Assembly: GCF_020740795.1 (NCBI RefSeq)
Contig: NC_067305.1
Location: forward strand, 310,001-374,000
Length of the DNA: 64,000 bases
DNA from: Apus apus
Lineage: Eukaryota > Chordata > Aves > Apodiformes > Apodidae
Direction: 5' to 3'
The stretch's first letter is position 1, and each line of letters opens with the position of its first letter. The notes under the pieces are model-generated. The model did no database searches and had not been told where the DNA came from. It saw only the letters and a list, made by a program, of their open reading frames with translations. The translations under genes were made by a program, and so were the position numbers. Below are positions 1 to 11,957 of the stretch, piece by piece.

Positions 1-375
1 GCTGCACCCCAGTCCTCGTGCACCCCGGTCCCTCTGCACCCTGATGTGCCGTGCACCCCGGTTCCTGTGCACTGCAGTCCCTGCGCACCCCGATTTACTG
101 TGCCCAAGCCCTGCGCACCCCCAGACTGGGCACACCCCTCTTCCTGTGCACCCCAGATCCCTGGAAACCCCTAAACGCTGCGCCTTGGTCCCTGTGCACC
201 CTGATATACCATCCATCTGTTCCCACAGCCCCCATAGCCCCACGTACCCCAACGGACCATGCACCCCGCTCCCCACACACCCCTATAAACCGCACACCCT
301 GCTCCCCATGCACCCCGATATGCTATGGCCCCCCATACCCATGCACCCCACATCCCTGTGCACCCCGATACAATA
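1..375. repeat. Degenerate C-rich minisatellite
   Basis: Short imperfect units built on GCACCCC followed by a variable tail (for example CATGCACCCCGATATGC) repeat through the first 375 bases. The open frames here on both strands are by-products of the repeat. Only the part from about 213 on has a counterpart in the right arm (to 59370). Confidence 0.8.
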
Positions 376-735
376 CCCACCTCATCCTCCTCATTGCCAT
401 CCCATGGTCTCCCCCTGCCTCCACCTCCGCCCCCTTCTTTCTCCTTGCCATTCTGTGCTTTCCTGCTGCCTCTTCCTCCTCATGCTGTTTGTCTGACACT
501 GCCTCCTTCTCCTGGTTGTCCTGCTCCTCCTGGTCCTACTCCTCTACCTCCTCCTTCTCTTCCTTGTCATGCCGTTGTATCCTCCTGCAACCTCTTCCTC
601 CTTCTCCTCCTCGTGCTGTTGTCTTACGCGACCTCCTCCTCTTTCTCGTCATCCCGTTGACTCCTGCTCCCTCCTCCTCCTCATCATACTCCTCATCGTG
701 CTCCTTTTGATGTTTCCTCCTCTCCCTCCTCCTCA
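376..735. repeat. Polypyrimidine (TCC)-rich tract
   Basis: About 360 bases are almost purely C and T on the plus strand, dominated by TCC and CTT triplets with a few short interruptions. Such mirror-like purine/pyrimidine tracts can form triplex DNA and are unstable. About 250 bases of this tract (roughly 366-615) are missing from the right arm, where the flanking minisatellite joins directly to the sequence equivalent to about 616. Confidence 0.8.
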
Positions 736-871
736 TGCTGAAGGGGGGTGCAGGGTGCTCCAAAATAGGAGCCTTGCTTTTTCTCTTTTAATGAAACCTG
801 CTGTTCTAACCGCAAATAACAGACAATCTGCCACGGGAGTAGATCCAACAGTACCTCGTTCTCTGTTGCAG

Positions 872-1332
872 CATCATGAAGATCTTTGTGCTGCCCGTGC
901 CGCGACGTCTGCAGAAAGGGCTGCTGCTGAGCTGCTGGTGAGTCACCTTCCTTTCTCTCCAGGACAGGCAGTGCACATGAGAAAACAAGCGTGCCAAGAG
1001 TGAGGTGGTTAATGAAAAACAAGGCCAAGTATCATAGCACCAGAGAATGGCTAGGGTTGTTTTCTTTGGAATTGAACCTTCTGTTTTAACTGAACATAAG
1101 AGATGCTCTTTCAAGCTCTTGTCTCTGAAGCGATTATAAGAAAGTACAGAGTGATCTTTGGGGTTATTTCTTGGTTTGTTTGTTTCTTCTAAGGAGAATA
1201 CCAGTGTTCTGTGTGCATCAGTGACAGAAGAGAGACCTGAGCCCACCAACACTTCAGCAGGAGGGAGAGGGCCATCAGAAGCAGCCACGTGCAGGAAGGG
1301 AAGACCCAGCTCACATGATGGCCAGTCCCCTG
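872..1332 (+). other. Two candidate coding exons, unidentified
   Basis: A 66-nt segment (872-937) is bounded by a pyrimidine-rich tract ending TTGCAG and by the donor GTGAGT. A 139-nt segment (1194-1332) is bounded by TTTCTTCTAAG and GTAAGG. Both stay open in the phase that joins them (first 22 codons, then 46 codons plus one base), and the frame is also open in the right-arm copy (58506-58966, reversed). I do not recognise the product. A 376-codon open frame lies on the opposite strand across the same bases (806-1936), so at least one of the two signals is chance. Confidence 0.25.
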
Positions 1333-3013
1333 GTAAGGAGAGATTCTGCATTTCTGTAGAGATGGCCGAGGCAGCTGCTCTGACCACCCTGTTACAGAAA
1401 GGGGAGATGAGAATCGTTACGTTACTGCCTGCAGTGGAAGTGCCTCCTTGCGCTTCCCGCCACAGGCTTCTCCTTGGACCCTGCCTTGGTCTGCTGGCCA
1501 GCATGCAGCTGGGGATGTGCTGGCACTGACATTGGGCAGTTGGTCTCCATGGCAGCGAGTGCACGGACAAATACCAGGTTTGGAGGAACGGGAGCACTTT
1601 GCTTACAGTGGGTTTTGTTGTTGTTGTTTTCTCAGTCAAGTGTTGCACAATGAGCATAATTGCTATTCTTGAGACAGCAGGCCTCCACTTCTCCAGTTGT
1701 AGTCTGCCTTGCAGGCTGCACTGGAGAGTAGCTGGTGGCAATGCAGTTGCTGCGTCCGCTGCCAGGTGAAACACACACAAGGACCGATGTTTTCTCAGCA
1801 TTCCCTTTTCTCCTTGATTTCCATCTGCAGTTGGATGTAGCCTGCGAGCGGGGCTGCTTTCGGGAGGAAGGAAGAGGAGAGTGAGAAGAGAGTGACCGTG
1901 GATGGGCAGATGTGCGGCAGCTGCCAGCTGGACCATCTCACCTATGTTGTTTGTTGTTTTTCAAAGAAACACCCACCTCTGTTTGTTTGCCTTCATCTTC
2001 ATTTTGTAGGGTATTGGCCATGCCCTTTCTTTCACCTTTTCAATGGCACTTTCTACCCGCTCAGTTACTTGTTGGTTTAGTGCTTTTAAATACTTTTAAG
2101 TACATCTTCAGAGTAGGTTTTTACCTTTTAAAATATGATTGTATTTATCCTCCTAGTAGATGCTAAGTTTTTAATAGCTGTACCTTAGTAGTTCTGTTAG
2201 GTACTGTTGCATGTTTATTCCTATTTATTTTAGACAGTATTTGAAGGGTAAGGGTGTATACAGTCTGTATTTGTATTTAAATATTTTAATATGTTAATTG
2301 TACGAGGTTCTGGAGCCGGATCTCCGGCAGTGACAAGATGGGTTTAACTCTGGCTTTGTTCATGGGAACTTGTTTCACCTCGAGGATGTTCTTTTATACT
2401 CCTGCTTAGCATAAACTTTTATTCCGACAGGAGTGTTGCCTTTGTCTTTTCTCTGGGGTTTGAATTCCAAACGCTCGAAAAGCTTCACGTTACAACAGTT
2501 CTTGCCGGCGCCTTGATCAACAAGTCCCTCTAGTCTGCCTGCAGTGCCAGTGAGCAGCAGGGCCCGGGGCAGAGCTGAAGGGGGCAAACATGTTCTAGCA
2601 TGTCTCGGGTGTGCACTCTGAGCTTCCACCGGGGCAGAGCTGGAAGACTAGCATGGACACAGGTGCCACCAAGTTTAAGTGCTCTGGTCTTTGGAATAGA
2701 GCTCCTTTATCTTTTTTCCTAGATTTTTTTTCCCCAGCCAGGTCCCATTTTGGTAGGCAACAGATCCCACGGCAATTAGTTCCCCAGTTTCCCTGCCTTT
2801 AAGTACCTGGTTTGATTTCTTCTGCTTGCCCTCCTCCATCAGGCATGCTCACCTCCTTTAGACTGACTACAGTTGGACCGCCTGGCTTTTCATCTCATCA
2901 AACCCACTCTGCAGATTTCTTCTTCAGGAAACACTTCCTGCAGTGGAAGCCAGGTCGCTCTTGGTGCTCATTTTCTCTGTTCCATTTTACCTCAACCCAG
3001 TCTGTGGGTCCAC

Positions 3014-3358
3014 AACTCTCTGGGTGCAGCCATCCAGCCAATTTCTTATCCACCGAGTGGTCCATCTGTCAAATCCATGCCTTGCCAGTTTGGAGACCAG
3101 GATGCCATGCGGGACAGTGTCAAACGCCTTGCACCAATCCAGGTAGATGACATCAGTTGCTCTGCCACCATCCACCATCTCTGTAGCCTTGTTGTGGAAG
3201 GCCACCAGATTGGTCAGGCATGGCTTGCACTTAGTGAAGCCGTGTTGGCTGTCACAAATCACCTCTTTATTTTCCATGTGCCTTAGCAGACTTTCCAGGA
3301 GGATCTGCTCTATTATCTTGCCGGGCACAGAGGTGAGACTGGCCGGCCTGGAGTTCCC
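3014..3358 (-). mobile_element. CR1 LINE fragment, reverse transcriptase part
   Basis: On the minus strand the translation shows the CR1 reverse-transcriptase stretch with [27 protein letters not shown] and [13 protein letters not shown]. The fragment stops abruptly after QRV at about 3014 and runs into unrelated DNA. It lies head to head with the plus-strand CR1 that starts a few bases to its right. The left copy has two extra codons (Cys-Lys) after FTK compared with the right-arm copy. Confidence 0.9.
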
Positions 3359-3362
3359 TGTG

Positions 3363-4612
3363 GCTCCTTTGATACTGTCTCTCACAGTTTCCTTCTAAAC
3401 ACAACGTCCAGCATCCAGCTGGACAAGCACATAATGCATTGGGTGAGAAACTGGCTGATGGGTCAAGCTCAAAGGGTCATAGTAAATGGGGTCACGTCAG
3501 GCTGGCGACTGGTCACTAGTGGGGTTCCACGGGGATCCATCTTAGGGCCAGTACTCTTTGATATACATGACTTAGATGCAGGACTTGAAGGCCTACTAGT
3601 TAAGTTCGTGGATGACACCAAACTGGGAGGAGCAGCTGACACTCTCGAGGGCAGAGAGGCCCTGCAGAGGGCTCTGGACAAATTAGAGAGCTGGGCACTC
3701 ACCAATGGCATGAAGCTGAACAAGGAGAAATGCTGGATTTTGCACCTGGGACACGGTAACCCGGGATATACAGACAGTCTGGGGAGCAAGAGGCTGGAGA
3801 GCAGCCCTGCGGAGAGGCATCTGGGGCTTCTGGTCGATGGCCAGTTGAACATGAGCCAACAGTGTGTCCTGGCAGCCAGGAGGGCCAACCAAGTCCCGGG
3901 GCGCATCAAGCACGGCATCTCCAGCCGGTCCAGGGAGGGGACTGTCCCACTTTACTCGGCACTGGTGCGGCCCCATCTTGAGTCCTGGGTGCAGGTTCGG
4001 GTGCCACAGCACAAAAAGGATATAAAGCTACTGGAGGGTGTCCAGAGGAGGCCACGAGGTTGGGGAAGGGTTTAGAGGGGATGCCGTACGAGGAGCGGCT
4101 GAAGGCACTTGGTCTGTTCAGTCTGGAGAAGAGGAGACTGAGGGGAGACCTCATGGCAGCTATTGCTTCCTCATTAGGGAAGGAGGAGGAGGAGGAGCCG
4201 ACCTCTTCTCTCTGGTGACCAATGATAGGACCCAAGGGAATGGTGGGAAGATGTGCAGGGGGAGGTTTAGGTTGGACATTAGGAAGAGATTCTTCACCCA
4301 GAGGGTGGTGGAGCACTGGAATGCGCTCCCCGGGGAAGCAGTAATGGCTCCAAGCCTGAAAGTTTTCAAGAAACATTTGGACAACACCCTGCAGGGACAT
4401 GGTGTGAACTTTGGGGTTGTCCTGTTCTGGGGCGGGAGTTGGACTTGGTGATCCAGGCTGTCCAAGGAGGTGCTTGAGCCACCATCCCTGGAGACATCTA
4501 AAAAGACAGATGTGGTGTCAGGGGACAGGGTTTAGTGGTGGATGCGGCAGAGTTAGGGTAGTGGTTGGACTCGATGATCTTGAAGGTCTTTTCCAAACAG
4601 AATGATAAGGGT
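3363..4612 (+). mobile_element. CR1 LINE, 5'-truncated, with 3' end
   Basis: The fragment starts in the reverse transcriptase at FDTVSHS, continues through [35 protein letters not shown] and the [16 protein letters not shown] region, and ends in the typical CR1 3' untranslated tail near 4612 (GGACTCGATGATCTTGAAGG). The thumb region is frameshifted near 4075. It belongs to a different CR1 subfamily from its inverted neighbour, because the two overlap in the WxRNWL region with clearly different sequence. Confidence 0.9.
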
Positions 4613-6653
4613 ACTGTAAAGATACCTGACATCTCCATCCAGGAGTTGATTCGGTTGCCCAGACCAAGGTGGGCACGGCTTCCAAGTCAGACTGAAGCAG
4701 CTGAAGACCCCATGTGGGACTGGGAAATGTGACCCAGGACCTCCAGGAGCGCTTCTGGAGGAGGAGCCGGTGCCCAAGGTTAGAGGAGAACTCTCATCCC
4801 TGCCTGCAGCAGGGCTTGGGGGGGATCTTGGGGTCTGGGCCCATCACAGAAGGTGTTTCCATTGGTCTAAGGTTATCTGCTGTGGGAAGTGGACTTGAGG
4901 GGAGGCAATGTGGACAGCAAAGGAATGCATTTTATTTTTCATTGAGGTGCACCTTGCTCTGTTTTGGTTTGTTGGTCATTAAGAAACCTCCTCCTGTGTC
5001 TGCAGGCAGCTCTTTCCCCAAGTGACACAGGTGGGAGTTGGTGCCAAGGGGCTGGAACTTGCAGCCACAGCCTGCAGTGGAGGCAGCTCCAATTTGAACA
5101 AGGTGCTTTGTGTCCCGGGAGTTCAGGGAGGGAAATGGTGGGGGTGGAGGTGGGGACAAAGACCGGCAGATTGTGGGACAGAAAGGGCCTTGATTTCCAT
5201 GTGCATTCAGACTGCATCATCAGGGGATGCTCAGGATCAAGAACAGCTGGAGTTTGCTGACATCACAGAAGGTGTAAACAGGAAAAAAAAAAGAAAAAAA
5301 AAAAAGGAAAAAAAGAAAAAGGGGGAAACCTTGAATATTTTCTGATCGCTGTTCTGATGGTGAAAATAAACCATTTTCACTGTGTCTGCACTCCTGAAAG
5401 CTCTCCACTTAACCACGTAAGGTTTGAAGACTGAAATTATTCCCAGAGGCTTGGCTTGTTAAGGCGTTGTGAATGTTCATGAGCTCGCTGGTACTGAATT
5501 CTTGGACAGAAGATGATGATGACAGGTCAAAAAGCCTCTAGAGAAGTAAAATTCAGCAGCAAACCTCCAAGTTTCTGAGGGTGTTAGAAAGCCCCACTGA
5601 GGAGCATCACTGAAAGAGACCATGCAGGAAATGACCAGGCACGGAGACCGGCTCCGGGGGCTGGTGAAGCAGGAAGTCAGAGGCACTGCCTGCAGGTGGG
5701 AAATCCAAGGTGGGATGTGGCTGTGAAAGCCACCCAGGTGACTTGGTGGGATCTAAACCAAAATAATTTTTCAGTATCTCTTGAGACAAGGCCAAGAGCA
5801 CCTGAGCATGCTGGAGCTGCCTAAGAATGTGCTTGGATGAGAGTCCAGCTGTGAGAAAAGCTGTGGGACTTGGTGTGTAACGAGTGTCAGGAGGAAACTA
5901 GTGTCCTATTCATTAACAATGGCAGTGGAGTTGGGTATCACGAAGCCCCAGAGGAGGATGAGGGGGCCCATGCAGCAAAAGTTCCTCCTCAGGGCTGGGG
6001 TGCATGGCCAGAGGTGGAAATGGCTGGTGTGTGAGGTGCTCAGGGAAAATTGCCCCGGGGAACATGGCACAGATCCCCGGGCTTCTCTCTTCTGCAGCTT
6101 TGGTGCCTTCTTTCCTTCACTGTGTCACCTGGCTCTGCACCGTCAGCACCCCGCTAGGTGCCTTCACCATGCACGCTCCAACAGCTGAGCTCTACACGGC
6201 TCTTCTCCTCTCCCAGACACTTTCTACCCAGCCCAGGCTCTCCCCAGCTCTCTCCACCTCTCCTGCCCTCTCCCCCATCCAGAGCAGCCCAGTCTGGGCT
6301 GGCCCCATGGCAGTGCCCACCACAGGGTGCTGCAAAGCTCTGGGCACTCGCACCATGGCCCCCGCCCCTCTGAAAGCCACAGCAGATCCTGGGGAGCTGA
6401 GAGATCAGCCCCAGAGCTGAGGACCAGCCCTAGTATGAGGACACAGAGCCACCCTGCGCCTGCTGGCCTTGTCTCCAAGAGATCCTTATTGCCAGCTGCT
6501 GGCAGCCCTGCTCTGCCAGCCCCTCTCCCCAGCACAAGATTCCTGGCCCTGGGACGCCTCTGGCTGTTCTGCTGCCCCAGTGAAAGGGCAGCCTGTCCCA
6601 AGCTGCAGTAGGCAGGAAGAAGTCTGAGTCATTCATTACCCTTTGGAACGAGA
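4613..6653. other. Arm interior without a recognised gene
   Basis: No protein family was recognised on either strand. It holds an A-rich run at about 5281-5321 and a GC-rich stretch at about 6050-6600 with many overlapping open frames that look compositional. All of it is duplicated in the right arm. Confidence 0.5.
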
Positions 6654-6929
6654 CAATTGCTCCCTTGCTCCCCTACCAGGACGTCCATGCCTCTTTTTTC
6701 CCCAGGTTTTCCCCAGGGAACTGTGTCTGTGCTGGCCTGATCCACGTGCCCTGCGGGGCCCCAAGCTGGTGGTGCTGCTCTGCAGAGCGAGCAGGCTGTG
6801 GGGCCTGGATGCCGCGGGGAAAGGGTCTCAAGAGGGTCACTGCTGACCACCCCATCTCCAGGGGCACTGGCCCTCAGCAGGGAACGCTCGGGCCTGGGCT
6901 CCTCCCCTAACCCACGGCCCCAGTCCCTC

Positions 6930-7450
6930 CTCCCCTCAGTGCACGAAGAGCCCCAGCACAGCAGCAGGGCCTGACGGAGGCCGTTCCCGCAGCCACTCCT
7001 GACCCCCGAGGAAGGATGCGAGGGAAGATCCCCGCGCAGGGACGGCCCCGCTCCATGGCGCCCTTGTGCCCTCGGCTCCCGGAGCCACCCGGGCCCCGGG
7101 GAGCACAGGCCCAGGGCTGGCTCCGCACCAGCGCGGTCCCGGCCCCCCCGCCATCTTCGCCCCCTGCCCAGCGCGGCCCACGCGCCGCCCGCCTCACGCG
7201 CCCCATCCCGCCCAACCGGCCCAACGGCCGCGGCGCGAGCGCCCCCGCAGCACCAGGCGCCTTCCTCTGGCGGGGGAAGGAGCGTCCTGCCCTGCCTGCC
7301 CTGCCCCGGCGGGGACGAGGAGACGGCCCTGCCCTGCCCTGCCCTGGGGGGAACTGCGTGTCCTCTCCCCTCTCCTGGCCCTCAGCCCTGCGGCAGGTAC
7401 CGTGGTCCGCCCGGCTCCTCGGGCCTGCGCTGGGGGCAGTTGTCTGAGGG
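6930..7450. promoter_or_regulatory. CpG-island-like region
   Basis: A strongly GC-rich stretch with many CpG dinucleotides (GGCGCG, GCGCGG, CGCCGCCC), unlike the surrounding DNA. It starts just inside the inner boundary of the left arm and lies about 1.5 kb upstream of the TMEM209-like exons on the same strand, so it could be their promoter. A possible donor (GCAG then GTACCG) sits near 7397. The link to TMEM209 is inference. Confidence 0.45.
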
Positions 7451-7830
7451 GGGCTGTCTAGAGGCGGGCAGGGGGCAGATGTCGGGCCTCTGCTGTGGGA
7501 CAGGGGTGCGGGCAGTGCGAGCTGTGGGGCTGCTGGTGTGTAACGGGGAGGTCTGGGCGGAGGGAGCGGGGAGGCAGCTTCTTGAGAGTGGGGTCTGGGC
7601 GGGGGAAGCTGTCGAGACCCCCCCAGGGTGGCACGGGGGTGCCTGCGGCTGACGGTGGGGCCTGGGCAGGGGGAGCTCGGAGGGTCCCTGTGTGCGTGGC
7701 AGGGGAAGCTGTGGGGGGTTCATGTGTGACAGCGAGATCTGGGTGGAGGGCGCTGGGGGGTCTGGGGCAAGGGGAGGAGGTGTGGGGGACCTCCGTGTGT
7801 GGCCCTGGGGTCAGTGCCTCAGGGGTTGAC
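7440..7830. repeat. Degenerate G-rich tandem repeat
   Basis: Phrases such as GTCTGGGCGGGGGAAGCTG and TGTGTGNCAGGGGAAGCTGT recur with variation at intervals of several tens of bases. No coding function is apparent. Confidence 0.5.
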
Positions 7831-9221
<1,391 letters not shown>

Positions 9222-9832
9222 GTGAGTCACTGAGTTGTTTGTGTGTTGGTTTTGTTGTTATTTTGTTGTGGGGGGCTATTCAGAACTGTGTTTTGCTTTC
9301 TTTTATCTCCTCTGAATTTGTTGGGATCTCAGTATTTTGAGTGTTGGCGGTAAGGGGTGTTAACAGCTTTCTTGGTCGGATCATGAAAGGGCACGTTCTG
9401 CATTAAAGGGCACGGCTGCATTAAAGATGTTTAATGACTGGAGAACACTGCAGATTTTACTGCTGCATTGTACTGTGGGTGGGGATGGCATTTCACAAGA
9501 CTTACTGTTTGTTTTGGCTAACTAACTGTATCTAGTATTAGAGGATGAAGCAAGAGAGAGAGAAAAATCATGAGACAAGTGACAGATGATTTGATGGAAG
9601 TTGATTTTTGAGAAATACTGAAACTTGATTGCAGTAGTTTATGTCCCTTTTTGAAAATGACTGTCCGCTTTTAGGAATTCCATTTTATTAATATAATCTC
9701 AATCAATTAATCTCAAGATAGAAAGGAAAATTTTCTGCAATGGTTCTTGCATAAGAAGGGGAAGAAAGAAATCCTAGATACTTGCCAAAATTTGTACTTA
9801 TTTATAGTCATTTACTGGGATCGCTTGTGGAG
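9222..9832. other. AT-rich stretch, nothing recognised
   Basis: The expected next TMEM209 exon is not visible, and no repeat family is identified by eye. Retroviral sequence begins at about 9833. Confidence 0.4.
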
Positions 9833-11240
9833 GTATAAATGACATAGCTGCCCTTTTTGTTTGTGGGGGCCAGGGCAGGCCAGGTTTCCCCACAGCTGAA
9901 CCCCATTTTTATGAAATTTTGATTGACAACTCGGATGCCCAATGGAACCCTTTCTGACATTTAAGGCATAATTGAGGTGGAGGTTTTGTGGCACCCTTTT
10001 CTAACTGATCATAAGGCAGCCACCATTAAATTAGCATTATGAGTGGCAGTGCCAACATCCTGACATTGCCGTATCATATCTGTAACTGTCATGATCCATT
10101 TAGAACCTGCTAGTGCCTGCTTACAATCTTTGTTGCAGTTATCATATGCTAATTATATATATTTACATTTGCCTGCTGATTTCTCCAAGCCTGATCCATA
10201 CAGAGATCATGGAAATACATTTTCCAAAGCAAATAATCACCTCCGTCTAAGGCAGTATAAGCAAATGTGTTCCAATCGTAGGGGCACATAGCTGCAGTGG
10301 CACATAGCTGCAGTGGATACAGTTTTAATTATGGTAAGCATATAGGGTGCAGTTGGATCATACATAGCTGCACCCTCTTTTAAATCTTTCAATATTTTAA
10401 GGGTATAGCTCTATGTGAATGGAATGCCTGTCCAGGGTTATTAGGATCAGCGTCTTCCAGAAGAGGAAACACCTGTAAAAGTTCTAAAGGGATTTCCTCC
10501 CCATTTTGTAAAGTGGCACTAATACCTTTTTGTATACCTGTTTGCAACACAGGAGCAGAGTTAAGTGTGAGAGGAGTTACAGCTCAGTACTCAGAGGGCT
10601 CCTTTCTCTGTGGTCTTAGTGTGTCTTGGGGTTCTAGTATACTCTCTTCCCTATCATCGTCCTGACCCTTGTCCCACGTATCTACAGCAGTGTCAACCAC
10701 ATATGGTCTCCTGACTGATTTAATAATCTAAATCTGGGGGGTTAAACATGTCTTAACTATACTCCAAATAGAAAAGACTGTGAGAGAGAAAGCATCTGGC
10801 CTTTCCTCCTGAAAATGAGCTTTCATTTGTTTTCCTATAATGTCCCATCATTCTAAATCTATCATCTCCTCTTCAGGAAAGAAGGGCTACAATGTTCTAC
10901 ACAGCATAAAAACTCTGTTCTTTTGTCTGTTCTTTTGAGATATGAAAAGCTTGTTCTTTAACTGCTTTTTTCAGCACACTAATATATTGACCTCTATCTT
11001 TACAATGTATTTGATCATTTAATGCAGCCTTTCATCCTCTCCTTTCGCCTGGCCTGAAGGCTGCTCAACTGAAATACTTTCCCTAAAAGAATACAGCCAG
11101 GCAGTTCCAAAGGCTTGAGCAGTCTTTTGAACTCAACAGACATTCCTTGGCTTAACTTCAGGTTCCTTAAGGGTGAATAGCTCACCATCCACTCAGAGAA
11201 GAGACCTGCCTCTCCTCCAAAGCACAATTCAGAGTGGAGC
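9833..11240 (-). pseudogene. Decayed ERVK gag remnant
   Basis: Read on the minus strand this is a betaretrovirus-like (ERVK) gag. A matrix-like N-terminal stretch containing DRGQYISVLKKAVKEQAF lies near 10.95-11.0 kb. A middle region with LQNGEEIPLELLQVFP lies near 10.48 kb, followed by capsid-like sequence. At about 9925-9965 there is a nucleocapsid zinc knuckle CLKCQKGFHWASEL in which the last Cys has become Leu. Stops and frameshifts run throughout. The long open frames here are short leftovers. Confidence 0.65.
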
Positions 11241-11567
11241 TTAATTCAGACCTCTGAGTCAGTCCCTGAGGAAATTCACAGTCACCACCTCTCTGTGAAG
11301 CTGGAATTCATTCCTCATGCAGATACACTAGGGCCTGATGTTAAATGGCATTAACACCCAGCCAGAGGCTTGGGGAACTAAAACACACAAATATTCAACA
11401 GATGGGGTCAGCAGAAACATCGTTGTGTTACAGGAGACACTGCCAACTGGGCAGTTAAAGCCAGAAACGTTTCCTGTCATACTGAAATATATAAAAATCT
11501 GCATGACAGCTCACAGAGAAAGATCTGTGGACACACTTAATGTCTGTCAGCTAGAAAACAGAAAATG

Positions 11568-11957
11568 TTACATGTAGAATTCCAGTTTTCCCTTGCACTG
11601 TGAAGGGCTTTGCAACTTTGCCACACACCCTCCGTATTTCACCCCAGGAGAAACAATTCTTAATAGGGGTGTTAAATCTTTGTGATGGAACTCACAATGT
11701 AAAAACATGAACAACTGAATGTCACCAAAAGTCCCCCACAATCTTACCCCATTTGTAGGGCAGTTCTTTCTATAGTGGCCAGGTTCTCCACAATGAAAGC
11801 AAATGTATGATGGCAGGGGTTGACTCAAGGTCTTCTTCATGTAACTGCAAGTTTTGGGAAAAAATGGAAAAAGGTGTCCATGCGTCTTTGTTGTTAAAAT
11901 AAACATCTCTGCAATTTTCCCATCATCTTCAAAGAACAGCTCTGACATCCTCAACAC
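11568..11957 (-). pseudogene. ERVK nucleocapsid fragment with CCHC knuckle
   Basis: A 129-codon minus-strand frame contains CFHCGEPGHYRKNC (11760-11801), a complete CX2CX4HX4C retroviral zinc knuckle. It lies 5' (on the minus strand) of the matrix-like part of the neighbouring gag remnant, so it belongs to a second, separate ERVK copy or a rearranged one. The phrase NGVRLWG after the knuckle echoes NGVQLWG in the neighbouring remnant, which supports a shared family. Confidence 0.6.

Larger units (their letters stand above)
213..6653 (+). repeat. Left arm of a 6.4 kb inverted repeat
   Basis: This segment reappears as its reverse complement at 53154-59370. Paired coordinates sum to about 59807 at the inner end and 59838 at the outer end, so net indels are small apart from the missing pyrimidine tract. 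Translated segments compared by eye differ at about 1-2% of residues (eight differences in 376 codons at 806-1936; four in 138 codons at 6004-6420). Homology stops at 6653 on the inner side and 213 on the outer side. Differences between the arms include a 6-bp insertion in the left CR1 copy near 3228 and the pyrimidine-tract loss on the right. It could be a true inverted duplication or an assembly error. Confidence 0.9.

Noticed and set aside
44..763. Overlapping open frames in the first 760 bases
   Set aside because: Produced by the minisatellite and polypyrimidine tract.
806..1936. 376-codon minus-strand open frame, also present at 57902-59032
   Set aside because: No recognisable family or domain, low-complexity and Leu/Ser/Pro-rich composition. 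The arms are about 99% identical, so preservation in both is not independent evidence.
2375..2629. Minus-strand frame with KNCCNVKLFERLEFKPQ, mirrored at 57193-57462
   Set aside because: Looks protein-like locally, but I cannot match it to any family. It has no convincing exon pair.
3014..4612. Twin-priming (5' inversion) origin of the head-to-head CR1 pair
   Set aside because: The orientation and order fit a 5' inversion, but the two pieces overlap in the WxRNWL region with clearly different sequence, so they come from different CR1 subfamilies.
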